The translations under genes were made by a program, and so were the position numbers. This document shows positions 1-9,542 of a stretch of 64,000 bases of DNA, in pieces. This stretch comes from CALAMC01 sp964459465 (GTDB lineage: Bacteria > Zixibacteria > MSB-5A5 > GN15 > PGXB01), in assembly GCA_964459465.1 (NCBI GenBank), contig CAYWLR010000019.1, forward strand, positions 4,471-68,470. Direction: 5' to 3'. The notes below the pieces were generated by a model. The model did not search any database. It worked only from the letters and a program-made list of their open reading frames with translations, and was not told where the DNA came from. Position 1 is the first letter of the stretch. Each line of letters starts with the position of its first letter.

Positions 1-483
1 GTGACATATTTTGTTCAAGAAATATTCCCGCTGATTCGGGAGAAGCGGCCCTCGGCTCATGCCGTTTTTGTCGGTCGCAAACCCCCGGAATTTATTCGGG
101 CGTATAATGACATTGAGGGTATACAGGTCATCGGGTCGGTCGAGGATATCCGCCCGTACGTCCATGCCGCGGCTGTTTATATAGTGCCGCTTCGCATCGG
201 CGGAGGAACGCGTCTTAAAATTTTAGACGCCATGGCTATGCAAAAACCGATTGTTTCAACCGTGGTCGGGGCCGAAGGTTTGGACGTCACGGATGGTGAA
301 AATATCCTTCTGGCCGATACCGCCGAAAGTTTCGCCGATCGGGCGATAAAACTTCTGAATGATCGTGAGCTTCAGGCGAAACTGGCTCGAAACGGCCGTG
401 CCTTGGTCGAGGCAAAGTACGGCTGGGACAGTCTGGCCTTGAAGCTGGATAAATTTCTGCTGGAGGTGGCGGAGTCACGATGA
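1..483 (+). CDS. Glycosyltransferase family 4, C-terminal part (cut by window edge)
   Basis: About 160 residues of the C-terminal Rossmann domain of a GT-B fold glycosyltransferase, which transfers a sugar from an activated nucleotide donor in cytoplasmic polysaccharide assembly. The visible signature is the donor-binding stretch PLRIGGGTRLKILDAMAMQK (about residues 63-82), followed by PIVSTVVGAEGL. The first acidic residue of the family's usual EX7E pattern is not clear here; an Asp occupies the LxAM position. The true start lies upstream of the window, since a full GT4 protein is about 370-400 residues. The stop overlaps the next gene's start (ATGA), so the two are translationally coupled. 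Sugar specificity cannot be read from the sequence. Confidence 0.85.
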   Translation: MTYFVQEIFPLIREKRPSAHAVFVGRKPPEFIRAYNDIEGIQVIGSVEDIRPYVHAAAVYIVPLRIGGGTRLKILDAMAMQKPIVSTVVGAEGLDVTDGENILLADTAESFADRAIKLLNDRELQAKLARNGRALVEAKYGWDSLALKLDKFLLEVAESR

Positions 484-1592
484 ATATCATGCACTTGCGA
501 AGCTCCGAATTTTTCGGCGGTCCGGAACGGGCCATTTTGGGTCAATGCCGCACCATGACCGACGCCACATTCATCTGCGCTTCATTTGTGCGCCGGGGAG
601 GGGATAACCCTTTTCTGGCCAAAGCCCGGGAGTACGGCCTGGAAACGGCCACGATTGCCGAATCATTCGCAGGGGATTGGCGCGTGATCGGCAAACTTCG
701 GTCGCTAATTATGGAAAAAAGGATTGATCTCGTTGTATCGCATGATTACAAAGGCAATTTTTTCGGCCGGAAGGCGGCGCGGCAGTGCGGGATTGCGCAT
801 ATCGCACATTTCAGAGGAATTACCAGGGAAGATAAAAAAGTACAGTTGTACAACTTTATCGATAAGCATACCTTGCGCAAATTGCCCTGTGTTTTAACCG
901 TATCACAAAAATCGAAAAATATTCTCGAAAAAATGGGTGTCGAATCCGGGAAAATACAAGTCGTCTTCAACGCCATAGAATCGTCCAAACTTGCCGAGCC
1001 AACATTTATGCGGGAGATTGATTTTTCAAGGCCTTTCCGGTTTGTCGCCGCGGGCCGGTTAAGCCATGAAAAGGGATATGATATACTGCTTCGAGCCTGC
1101 GCCCTGGTTAAAAATACTTTTGCCAATTTCCGGGTTGATATTTACGGTCACGGCCCGGAAGAGGCAAATCTAAAATCCATGACAGATAGTCTTAACTTGA
1201 AAGAATACATATACTTTAAAGGCTTCGTTGACGATGTCTTGCCGGTTTTGAAGGCCGCCGATGCGCTGGTGCTTCCGTCACGGTCGGAAGGCATGCCCAA
1301 CATTGTTTTGGAGGCCTGGTCGCAGAAGCTGGGAGTAGTAGCCACTGCCGTTGGTGGCGTCCCGGAAATGATAATTAATAATACCGGGGGTTTGACCTGC
1401 CCGCCGGAAAACCCGGCGGCTTTGTCGGAAATTATGCTTCGGGCGATAAAGCACCCCGACGAAACTTTAAAATTCGGAACGGATGGTTATCACTTGGTAC
1501 AAACTGCTTACACGTTTGAACGACAGGCCGAAATACTAAGAAAAATCTATCAGGCCCAGGTGGAAAGCACAGAATTGATGGCGTTAAAATGA
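480..1592 (+). CDS. Glycosyltransferase family 4 protein
   Basis: Full-length 370-residue GT4 (GT-B fold) glycosyltransferase. The N-terminal acceptor domain begins with MNIMHLRSSEFFGGPERAIL, where GGPE is the usual glycine-rich loop. The C-terminal donor domain starts near residue 183 (RFVAAGRLSHEKGYDILLRA) and carries EGMPNIVLE near residues 270-278, the catalytic EX7E motif. No signal peptide or membrane segment, so cytoplasmic or membrane-associated. It overlaps the genes on both sides by 4 nt (ATGA), so it belongs to one polycistronic EPS operon. Donor and acceptor are unknown. Confidence 0.92.
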   Translation: MNIMHLRSSEFFGGPERAILGQCRTMTDATFICASFVRRGGDNPFLAKAREYGLETATIAESFAGDWRVIGKLRSLIMEKRIDLVVSHDYKGNFFGRKAARQCGIAHIAHFRGITREDKKVQLYNFIDKHTLRKLPCVLTVSQKSKNILEKMGVESGKIQVVFNAIESSKLAEPTFMREIDFSRPFRFVAAGRLSHEKGYDILLRACALVKNTFANFRVDIYGHGPEEANLKSMTDSLNLKEYIYFKGFVDDVLPVLKAADALVLPSRSEGMPNIVLEAWSQKLGVVATAVGGVPEMIINNTGGLTCPPENPAALSEIMLRAIKHPDETLKFGTDGYHLVQTAYTFERQAEILRKIYQAQVESTELMALK

Positions 1593-2713
1593 ATACCGGT
1601 GACAGACAAAGGGAAAAAGTGACGGTCGTTTATATCCTCGATAATTTCTGGCGCGGCGGCGGGACAGAAAACCAGCTGGCCACGCTGATTGACCATCTTA
1701 ACCGCGATCGTTTTACTCCCTATGTTTTCAATTTGCGGCCCAAAGCAAACCCCATTGAGATTAACTGCGATGTCATATATATGGACATCACCAGGCTGAT
1801 TTCGTTCAAGGCCATTCGTGAAATGCTGGAAATGGCTCGATTCCTGCGCGATAAAAAGGCGCGACTTTTGCAGGTTTATTTTGTGGATAGTCGGGTTATC
1901 GGTGTCCTGGCCGGGTGGTTCGCGGGGATGAATAAGATAATCGCTTGTCGACGCGAATCGGGCTGGTTCAAGTCGCGATATAAGAATTTTCTGTTGAGGA
2001 CTTTCGGGCGATTCGCGAAGTACCGTCTGGTCAACGCCCATGCCATTAAGGGTGTGGTAAGTGATTCGGAGAAATTCCCGATTGATAAAATCGAGGTCAT
2101 TTATAACGGTGTTGATTTCAAACCCCGGCCGGGGTCAAAACCTTGTGCCAAGTCGGATTTTGGCATTCCCGAATCCTCGCCCGTGATTGGCATGGTCGGT
2201 AATTTGCGACCGGTCAAACGATTTGACCGCTTTTTAAAGGCGGCCTCATTGATTAAAAAAAAAGAAGTTCATTTCCTGATTATCGGTACCGGCCCGCTAA
2301 AAGAAACGCTGGAAAGGCAAGCCGTTGAATTGGGCCTTGGCGAAAGAGTGCATTTCCATTATACCACCGATGGCATCTATCATGTATTAAAGCTGTTCGA
2401 TATCGGGGTTTTGACGTCCGAATCGGAGGGCTTATCCAATGTCCTGATTGAATATGCCATGTCCGGCTTGCCGACTCTGGCCTTCAATGTCGGCGGAAAT
2501 AACGAAGTGGTCAGCGACCGTGAAACCGGGTTTGTTTTGCCCGACGGCAATGTCGCCGGTCTGGCCGAAAAGATGGAAATCCTGCTGGAAAACCGGGCGT
2601 TAGCCGCACAATTCGGTCGGCGCGCCGCCGAAATAGCCAGAGAGAAATTCTCGGTGGAGATGATGGTCAGGGCGACCGAGAATTTTTATGAAAGGATACT
2701 GGCAGAGCAATAA
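1589..2713 (+). CDS. Glycosyltransferase family 4 protein
   Basis: 374-residue GT4 glycosyltransferase. The N-terminus has the glycine-rich acceptor loop WRGGGTENQLA. The donor domain begins near residue 200 (VIGMVGNLRPVKRFDRFLKA) and the EX7E motif reads EGLSNVLIE near residue 279. Start ATG overlaps the upstream stop by 4 nt. Third glycosyltransferase in a row, as expected for stepwise assembly of a repeat-unit oligosaccharide. Not a close duplicate of its neighbour: only the family motifs are shared. Specificity unknown. Confidence 0.92.
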   Translation: MNTGDRQREKVTVVYILDNFWRGGGTENQLATLIDHLNRDRFTPYVFNLRPKANPIEINCDVIYMDITRLISFKAIREMLEMARFLRDKKARLLQVYFVDSRVIGVLAGWFAGMNKIIACRRESGWFKSRYKNFLLRTFGRFAKYRLVNAHAIKGVVSDSEKFPIDKIEVIYNGVDFKPRPGSKPCAKSDFGIPESSPVIGMVGNLRPVKRFDRFLKAASLIKKKEVHFLIIGTGPLKETLERQAVELGLGERVHFHYTTDGIYHVLKLFDIGVLTSESEGLSNVLIEYAMSGLPTLAFNVGGNNEVVSDRETGFVLPDGNVAGLAEKMEILLENRALAAQFGRRAAEIAREKFSVEMMVRATENFYERILAEQ

Positions 2714-2736
2714 ATATCGCAATGGGGATATAAGTC

Positions 2737-3345
2737 ATGAAAAAAGCGATTAAAAAACTGGTTTTTTTCATCTTTTACCTGTTGGTTCTACCGGCGGGAC
2801 TATTAACCATAATTTGTAAAAGAGTTTTCGGTTCACCGGCGCTCTTCCACCTGTTCGCCGAATGGTTCAGCTTGGTTCCGGCCCATCCCGGCCAGTATGT
2901 CCGAGCCTGCTATTATTATCAAACCATGAAGGGATGTCCGTCCGATTTTATAATCATGTTTGGTTCACATTTGACAAAAATGGATTCCGTCATCGGCAAT
3001 AATGTCATTGTCGCCGGTCATACTACGATAGGTTTGGTAAATCTGGGCGATAAAAGCCGCATTGGTAGCCATGTGACGATTTTATCGGGTCGTCGCCAGC
3101 ATGCCTTTGAGGCAGTGCAGGATGATATTCTCGAGGGCAAAGACACGTTCGATATGATAAATATCGGTCGCAGTACCTTTATCGGCGAGGGAAGTATTGT
3201 CATGGCCAACGTCGGCGAATATTCCATAATAGGAGCCGGGAGCGTGGTTGTAAAAGACATCCCCGATTATGTCGTGGCCGTTGGCAATCCGGCGAAAGTC
3301 GTCAAAGAACGCCCCCGCCCATCACAAAATGCCGGTGTCAATTAG
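2737..3345 (+). CDS. Hexapeptide-repeat acyltransferase (left-handed beta-helix), membrane-anchored
   Basis: 202 residues. One hydrophobic segment lies near residues 7-28 (KLVFFIFYLLVLPAGLLTII). Imperfect hexapeptide repeats follow, from VIGNNVIVAGHTTIG and IGSHVTILSG to IGRSTFIGEGSIVMANVG and IIGAGSVVVKDIPDYVVAVG. The closing VGNPAKVVKER is typical of acetyl- or acyl-CoA-dependent transferases of the isoleucine-patch superfamily that modify sugars. It lies 23 nt after the third glycosyltransferase and 6 nt before a deacetylase gene, so probably acylates the EPS repeat unit at the inner membrane. Acyl donor and target sugar cannot be told. Confidence 0.85.
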   Translation: MKKAIKKLVFFIFYLLVLPAGLLTIICKRVFGSPALFHLFAEWFSLVPAHPGQYVRACYYYQTMKGCPSDFIIMFGSHLTKMDSVIGNNVIVAGHTTIGLVNLGDKSRIGSHVTILSGRRQHAFEAVQDDILEGKDTFDMINIGRSTFIGEGSIVMANVGEYSIIGAGSVVVKDIPDYVVAVGNPAKVVKERPRPSQNAGVN

Positions 3346-3351
3346 CCAATT

Positions 3352-4365
3352 ATGAAGGTTATCTTGAAAAACCTGCTAATGGGCTGTGCCGATATTATCG
3401 GCATCAATGCCATTTTCAGAGTGATAAATAAAGACCGGGTTCGAATCCTCATGTATCATGGCGTCAGCAAACAGACATTTGATCCGCCATACTGGACACA
3501 GCTGGACTATGAGTCGTTTTTACGGCAGATGCAGTATGTTAAAATGCATTATACCGCAATAATGGCATCGCAACTGGAAAATATCCCTCTTCCTCGTAAT
3601 GCGGTGGTTATAACCTTCGACGACGGATTGAAAAATGTTTATACCAATGCCATGCCCGTCATTAAAAATCTTGATCTTAAAGCTGCCTTATTTGCATTGC
3701 CGGCGTTGTCGCATAAGGGCCAGAGTATCTGGCCTGACAGGGTGTATGAAACAATCATGAAGGCTTCCGTTGATGAGATCGATTTAACGGAATTTTCGCT
3801 TCCCCGTTATGACCTAAAAGGAAAAACCACGTATGAAAGGGCCCGGCTCGCCCGTGAGTTGAATGGCCGGCTTAAATCAAGCCCACACGCTCTACGATTA
3901 AGAGTCCTGGATTTTCTGGATACTTTTCGGGGTCTTTCCGAACAGTCCCCGCATCCCGAATTCCGGCTGATGTCGATGGAAGAGCTCAAAACTATGGCCG
4001 AAAGCGGTCTATTTGAGATCGGTCTGCATACCGACACTCATCCGATTTTATCCACCCAGACTCGCGAGGAACAAGCCGCCGAAATTGCGGGCTGTATGAA
4101 GAAACTGGAAGAAGCCGGTATAAAATATATTCATGTTTTTGCCTATCCCAACGGACGGCGTCAGGATTTCAATGATGATACCATAAACATTCTGAAAGAC
4201 AAGGGCATACGATTAGCTCTTTCTACCGAAGATGGTTTATACAGCCCGGGCGATGATATCTATCGTATAAGAAGAATTCCCGTCGGCGCCGATATGAGTC
4301 GTTTCGAATTTGCGGCCCGCCTTTCCGGATTCTATTATTTTATCAGGGCAATTGTCGGTCGATGA
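3352..4365 (+). CDS. NodB-type polysaccharide deacetylase
   Basis: 337 residues with the NodB homology domain of carbohydrate esterase family 4, a metal-dependent deacetylase of N-acetyl sugars. Seen in order: RILMYHGVS (about 31-39), VVITFDDG (about 83-90, catalytic Asp and metal Asp), LHTDTHP (about 224-230, metal His pair H-x3-H) and FAYPNGRRQDF (about 263). No clear signal peptide, but the N-terminus is weakly hydrophobic. The combination with an acyltransferase and a FemAB-like protein is typical of EPS loci linked to exosortase A, where a deacetylase is a standing member. Role in trimming N-acetyl groups of the EPS is inference. Confidence 0.88.
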   Translation: MKVILKNLLMGCADIIGINAIFRVINKDRVRILMYHGVSKQTFDPPYWTQLDYESFLRQMQYVKMHYTAIMASQLENIPLPRNAVVITFDDGLKNVYTNAMPVIKNLDLKAALFALPALSHKGQSIWPDRVYETIMKASVDEIDLTEFSLPRYDLKGKTTYERARLARELNGRLKSSPHALRLRVLDFLDTFRGLSEQSPHPEFRLMSMEELKTMAESGLFEIGLHTDTHPILSTQTREEQAAEIAGCMKKLEEAGIKYIHVFAYPNGRRQDFNDDTINILKDKGIRLALSTEDGLYSPGDDIYRIRRIPVGADMSRFEFAARLSGFYYFIRAIVGR

Positions 4366-4380
4366 TTTTATAATGGTGCG

Positions 4381-6045
4381 ATGAAAGAACTGACTGAAAT
4401 AGAAATTGACCTTATCGATACGGTCGAGAAATTCGCCAGTCTGGAAGACGATTGGAACCGGCTGGTGGCAATCGCAAAGGGGATGACCGTATTTCAAACT
4501 TTCGACTGGAACCACTGCTGGTGGTCGGCGTATGGCTCCGACCATGAACTATTAATATTGAAGATGAAATCCGGCGGCGCAATAATCGGCATCGCGCCAC
4601 TCATGATCACCAATGGGACAATTGAATTTATCGGGACTCCCAACGCCGATTACAGCGATTTTATTTCGAGTGACCCGGAAATATGCATCGAGGCCGTGGC
4701 CGGATTCATGAAAAAGAAAACCGCTCTATGGAGTCGCATTGCCTTGACGCAAATTCCCGAAACATCTCAAAGCCTGCCGATACTCAAACGCGTCCTTGAA
4801 AAATCCGGGATGAGCTATCGTTTACTGCCCATCGAAAATGTTATGGCATACCGCTATGAGGGCGGCGAATCCGGGCGGACCGACTTTGAGTTGCATAAGG
4901 GCGGGACCATCAGGAAATTTATGAATTATTTCAATAAGCTGGACGGTTTATCGCTGGTATGTTTCGATTCTCCTGGCAAGATACTGGAAAGGCTGCCGGA
5001 ATTTTACCACAGCCATATTATCTGGTGGTTCCGGCGGGGCGGCGACGGCTGTAAATTTCTCAATCCAAAAGTGCGTCTCTTTCATGATCTGGCGGCAAAG
5101 AATATGGCCGAGGACGGTCGCGCCCGCCTGTATATGCTAATGCACGGCCAACAGCCTCTGGCATATTTGTATGCCTTTATTCACGATAAAATCATCCATT
5201 TGTACCAAATTGCCAGTCTTATGAATTATCGCAAGAAATCTCCGGGTATATTACTTTTGCACATGCTGGTGGAGCAGGCGGTGCGGGAGGGGTTCGACGT
5301 TATCGATTTTTCCCGCGGGGCCGGAGAACATAAAGAACGCTTCGCCAATCAAACGGGGCGGAATATGCTGTGTGCTGTTTATTCGTCGGGATTTCAAAGA
5401 TTGCTTGCGGCTGTTTATGCCGCGTTGAAGAATAGCGGCGCCGGCCACAAATTAAAAAATCTTGGTATCGTCAGAAAAATAAAAAATAGTCTCACCAAAA
5501 CAGGGCGCGGTAACTACTATCAGGCGTTGGACAAAACGACCAATGTCATATTTGCGGGGAAAGAAGGCCGGATGGAGTTTGAGTTTTACTATGGCGAAAA
5601 GCGAATATTTGAAAAACCGATGTCCCGGAAGAAATTGGAATTCAGGGAAATGACCTCAAAGGATTTGACAAAAATCGCGGCCTTTATCGGTATTGAAAAT
5701 GATTCCCGTGAGTATAGTGAATATGCTCGACGATTCGCAAATGAAGACCGATGTTTCATGGGGTATATCGAAGACAGTCCGGCGGCGGCAGGCTGGGTAT
5801 TGGGAAATACTTTAAAACTCCCCAAACATGTCTATGAATTATTAAAGGATAATGAAGCGGGTTATGTCGCCGAAGTCGGGATATCGCCTGTATTTGATTC
5901 GCTCGAAATCGCAGAGTCATTTTATCGATTTATGGGCTCTGTATGCGGCGAGGCGGGCAAGAGTACTCTGATTGCCTGCAAGGCCGCCGACCGGGAGCTG
6001 GCCGCGATTTTGAAGAAAATAGGTTTCCGGCGACTAAGATCGTGA
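4381..6045 (+). CDS. FemAB/BioF2-like GNAT acetyltransferase with extra C-terminal domain
   Basis: 554 residues. The first about 390 residues look like the Acetyltransf_6 (BioF2-like, FemAB-related) GNAT fold common in polysaccharide loci. Seen: VFQTFDWNHCWWSAYG near residue 39, LYMLMHGQQPLAYLYAFI near residue 252, and the terminal helix-loop EGFDVIDFSRGAGEHKERFA. From about residue 395 a second region appears (EFREMTSKDLTKIAAFIG to AAILKKIGFRRLRS) that resembles a small degenerate second GNAT unit. It starts 15 nt after the deacetylase gene and ends the first gene run. Substrate unknown: it may add an amino acid or acyl group to an amino sugar freed by the deacetylase. Confidence 0.75.
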   Translation: MKELTEIEIDLIDTVEKFASLEDDWNRLVAIAKGMTVFQTFDWNHCWWSAYGSDHELLILKMKSGGAIIGIAPLMITNGTIEFIGTPNADYSDFISSDPEICIEAVAGFMKKKTALWSRIALTQIPETSQSLPILKRVLEKSGMSYRLLPIENVMAYRYEGGESGRTDFELHKGGTIRKFMNYFNKLDGLSLVCFDSPGKILERLPEFYHSHIIWWFRRGGDGCKFLNPKVRLFHDLAAKNMAEDGRARLYMLMHGQQPLAYLYAFIHDKIIHLYQIASLMNYRKKSPGILLLHMLVEQAVREGFDVIDFSRGAGEHKERFANQTGRNMLCAVYSSGFQRLLAAVYAALKNSGAGHKLKNLGIVRKIKNSLTKTGRGNYYQALDKTTNVIFAGKEGRMEFEFYYGEKRIFEKPMSRKKLEFREMTSKDLTKIAAFIGIENDSREYSEYARRFANEDRCFMGYIEDSPAAAGWVLGNTLKLPKHVYELLKDNEAGYVAEVGISPVFDSLEIAESFYRFMGSVCGEAGKSTLIACKAADRELAAILKKIGFRRLRS

Positions 6046-6372
6046 ACCGATGTAAGTACTGTGAATTTAAAAGGTTTGGCCATGGTGTTCAGGAATTTAA
6101 CAATGGTGGTCTATTAGACAGCTAAATCCCGGAAATGCTCGCATTTAAATAATTGCCGACAGCGAATAACATTATGCGAATCAAGAAGTTATCGGATTGA
6201 CCGCCGATTGGCGCACTTATTGTATATCTGAAAATATTATTAGTTGCATCGGGCAATTGAAATTTTTAGAATAAATGAGAGACGCCAAAAACCCGATATC
6301 ATGTTTTAAGGAGCCTTTGGGTAACAGACTTGTATAATCCATAATACTTGCCTTTAGCAAGAGGGGTCAGTC
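6046..6372. other. Intergenic region with possible -10 element
   Basis: No convincing gene is seen in these 327 bases; the short ORF that overlaps the end of the FemAB-like gene is a frame shadow. A TATAAT hexamer lies at 6333-6338, 35 nt before the GTG start at 6373, without a good -35 partner. AGAGGGG just upstream of 6373 serves as ribosome binding site for the beta-helix gene. The gap separates the glycan-transfer run from the secreted protein gene and probably holds its promoter. Confidence 0.4.
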
Positions 6373-9300
6373 GTGAAAAAGATAATTGTTGTTTTAATAG
6401 CGGTTTTACTTCCGGTCGCAACGTCGGCGACCATAAGAAATATCACCAGCCTGCCCTATACGACGCAGGCCAACGGAGATACCTTGCGCCTCTCGGGTAC
6501 GCGCCTGGTCAGTAGTACGAGCGGTATTACTGTCGCCCATAGCAATATACTAATCGATGGCTAGGGTGATACCCTTGTGTTCGGAGCCGGCGGTGGAAGC
6601 GGATATGAAGGTTTAATGGTTGACGGCAGTTATTGTACTGTCCGTAATCTCTGGATTATCCATGGTGGCACGGGAGCCACCTCCAATTGTTTACAACTGT
6701 CTCATGGGTCCTACGGTCTGACTTTGCGAGGAGTCAAGGGCATAGTCTACGGTGACAACTCGCATTGTATCGATTCCTATGGAGGCGGCTCGCAAACCTA
6801 TCGTATCACCATCGATACCTGCCAATTCTGGAGTTATTGTAATGGTTATACTTCCCGCGCCTATTACGATGGCGCGGCCATACGTTTGGAAAGCCGCCGT
6901 CCGGGGCTGGGACCCGGTGACTGGGGTGTCCGGATATACGGAACGGCGATATATAATTCTCCCCATATCAGTATAGCCATTTTCGGCAATGAGACTTCTA
7001 CGGCCGGGGCGTCCTGTCCCAACGTGGAAATTTCATACTGCTCCACTTATACCGATCATCGTAATGATTTCTATCCGGTCTGGGATGGTGTCCTGGGGCA
7101 CAGTTCCGCCAACTGCTATGGCATTTTGCTGGGTGATGTCAGCGGTGCAAAGGTTCACAATAATTACATCAGCACCGGTGATACCTATGGCGGCGGCCGT
7201 GGTCTGATGCTGGAATCGGTTCACGGGACGGCCGATAACCACGTCGAAATCTATGACAATATCCTCGATATCCGGTGTGGTCCCGATGTCGAGTACGACC
7301 CGGACGGTTCCAACGGCTATTTTTATTCATGGGGCATACGTATTCGTTCCGGCGCGCCCAGCTTTTATCCGCCCTGCCAGTATATCGATTTGTACAATAA
7401 CTATGTCAAGATAAAGGTCGACACATCGTCGCATATACACGGGAAGTATGGCCATGGGGCAACGGCCTTAAATATATCCGAAGGTGAAGCCATTGACGCT
7501 AACATTAACGTAGTCAACAATACTTTCGAAATTTATCCGCTGAACACGTACAGTGGAACCGGAAGGCATATCATCGGTGACGTATTGCAGGTGTATGCCA
7601 CGCCGGAAGACGAAACGATTCGTTTTCGCGGAAATCGATTCATCGGCGTTAATAATATTATTAACCTGTCCGACGGCAGCGGCATGCGTTTCGAAAACGA
7701 TACGCTCGAATTTGCCTACGATACCGACAACCCGGTAACTATCCAACTGGGCGGCTACGCCGGGAATGCAACTAATATATGTATTCGAGACGCGGCCTAT
7801 GATAACAATGCTGCCGAGACGGATATTAACATGTATCCGTCGGGGACGCTGGATATCTGCCTTCAGAAAACACTTCAAGTGTACGTTCAGGGTCGCAATG
7901 GATTGCCCGTCGCCGGAGCGACCGTTCAAGCGGTTAATAACTATGGCCGGGTTGTCATGAGCGGCACAACCAATATCAATGGATTAATCAGCGGTGTGGT
8001 TACCTATCATTATGAATCACGGACGGGGACCGATTCCCTTAATTTCAACGACTTTACGATAACGGCCCAGGTCGGTTCGGATAACACACAGATTTCACAT
8101 ACGGTCAACTCCAATGCTACGACTCCGACAGTGGTTCTGTCAAATACCGATGGTGGCGGGACGCCGCCGGAAGACACTATGGCTCCCGCGGCCATTGATG
8201 ATTTGAGCGCCGTGACGGGGACAAACGCCGGTGAAGTTGTTTTAAGCTGGACGGCTCCCGGGGATGATGGTGCCATCGGGACCGCATCAGGATATGATAT
8301 TCGTTATTCATTGCAGCCGATCACTTCCTATAATTTTGCCTATGCCTCGCAGGTAACGAACCCTCCGTCGCCTCTTTTGACCGGCTCAACGCATAACTTC
8401 ACGGTCGGCAGTCTGACTCCGGCGGCGACATATTTTTTCGCAATCAGGTCATGGGATGACGCTGATAATGTATCCATGATTTCCAACGTCGTTTCTGCGG
8501 TTGCCCGCAGTTCGGGTGTGGTCGACCAAACGCCGCCGGGAACAATCGACGATCTCGACGCGGTTACCGGCGCCAATAACGGAGAAATCGTGATCAGCTG
8601 GACCGCGCCCGGCGACGATGGAGCCACCGGCACCGCGACCAGTTATAATATTCGCTATTCGCTAAACCCGATAACCGCCGTCAATTTCGCGGCGGCGGCG
8701 GCCGTAACCAATCCTCCCGCCCCGCAACCGTCGGGGACGCATCAATCGTTTATCGTCGGGGGCTTAACCCCGGCGCAGGTCTATTATTTTGCGATAAGGG
8801 CTTCTGACGATGTCGGCAATTTGTCCGGTGTGTCCAATACGACGGCGGCCGAGGCCTATTTTGACCTGGGAACCGGCGACGATGACCCGCCCGTGACCGA
8901 TGACCTGATGCTATATCCCGAAGACAATTCGATTGTAGCTTCGACCCGGCCAACCCTGCAGGTTGTCAATGTGGATGCCAACCCGCAAAACGTTTATCAC
9001 TTTGAAATCGCCCATGATTCCTTCTTTGTGACGCTGGCGACCTCGGTTAATAATATTGCCCAGGAAAGCGGGGAAACGACATCTTGGCGGATTGAACAAC
9101 CGCTGGAAAGCGGTCGCGTCTATTACTGGCGGGCACGGGCCAATGACGGCAATTTCGGGGCCGTCTTTAATTTTAAGGTTCAACCCGACGCCCACGCCTA
9201 CCCCAATCCCTTTATTCCCGGGCATCATAACCATACCACTTTTACCGGGATACCCGATGGTTCGGCCTTGCATATCATGACTCTGACCGGGGAGCTGGTC

Positions 9301-9435
9301 AAGAGCTGGTCAGCCACCGGTGGCGACGTTGCCTGGGATGGAACCAATTCCTCCGGCAATCCGGTTGCATCGGGCGTATATCTGTGGTATGTCGCGGACG
9401 GTGATTTGAGCGGGAAAATTATCGTCAAAAGATAG
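6373..9435 (+). pseudogene. Secreted right-handed beta-helix / FN3 / FlgD-tail protein, interrupted by in-frame TAG
   Basis: Two ORFs in the same frame (6373-6564 and 6577-9435) are parts of one 1020-codon gene; only a TAG at 6562-6564 separates them. The first part starts with GTG after AGAGGGG and has a signal peptide (MKKIIVVLIAVLLPVATSA). The reading continues NILIDG, stop, GDTLVFGAGGG, with uninterrupted coding character on both sides. Domains: parallel beta-helix (about 40-450), a carboxypeptidase-regulatory-like segment (about 500-585), two fibronectin type III-like repeats (about 605-695 and 724-810, each with a WTAPGDDGA motif) and a FlgD-like C-terminal module with YPNPF near 942 and SGVYLWYV near the end. 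The role may be binding or trimming of extracellular polysaccharide. A restart at GTG 6577 is conceivable (AGGGTGAT upstream) but would lack the export signal. A sequencing error or recent nonsense mutation (for example CAG to TAG) is most likely. Confidence 0.75.
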
Positions 9436-9542
9436 TATAACTGCCCGATAAATAATCCCTCCCTATACCGATATATTGACTATATTGGATTTTCATTTTT
9501 GGGTCCCGACAAATGATGGCGGGTTTAAAAAAGTTTTGAGAT

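Noticed and set aside
5943..6125. Small ORF overlapping the end of the FemAB-like gene
   Set aside because: Out-of-frame shadow with no ribosome site and no protein-like composition.
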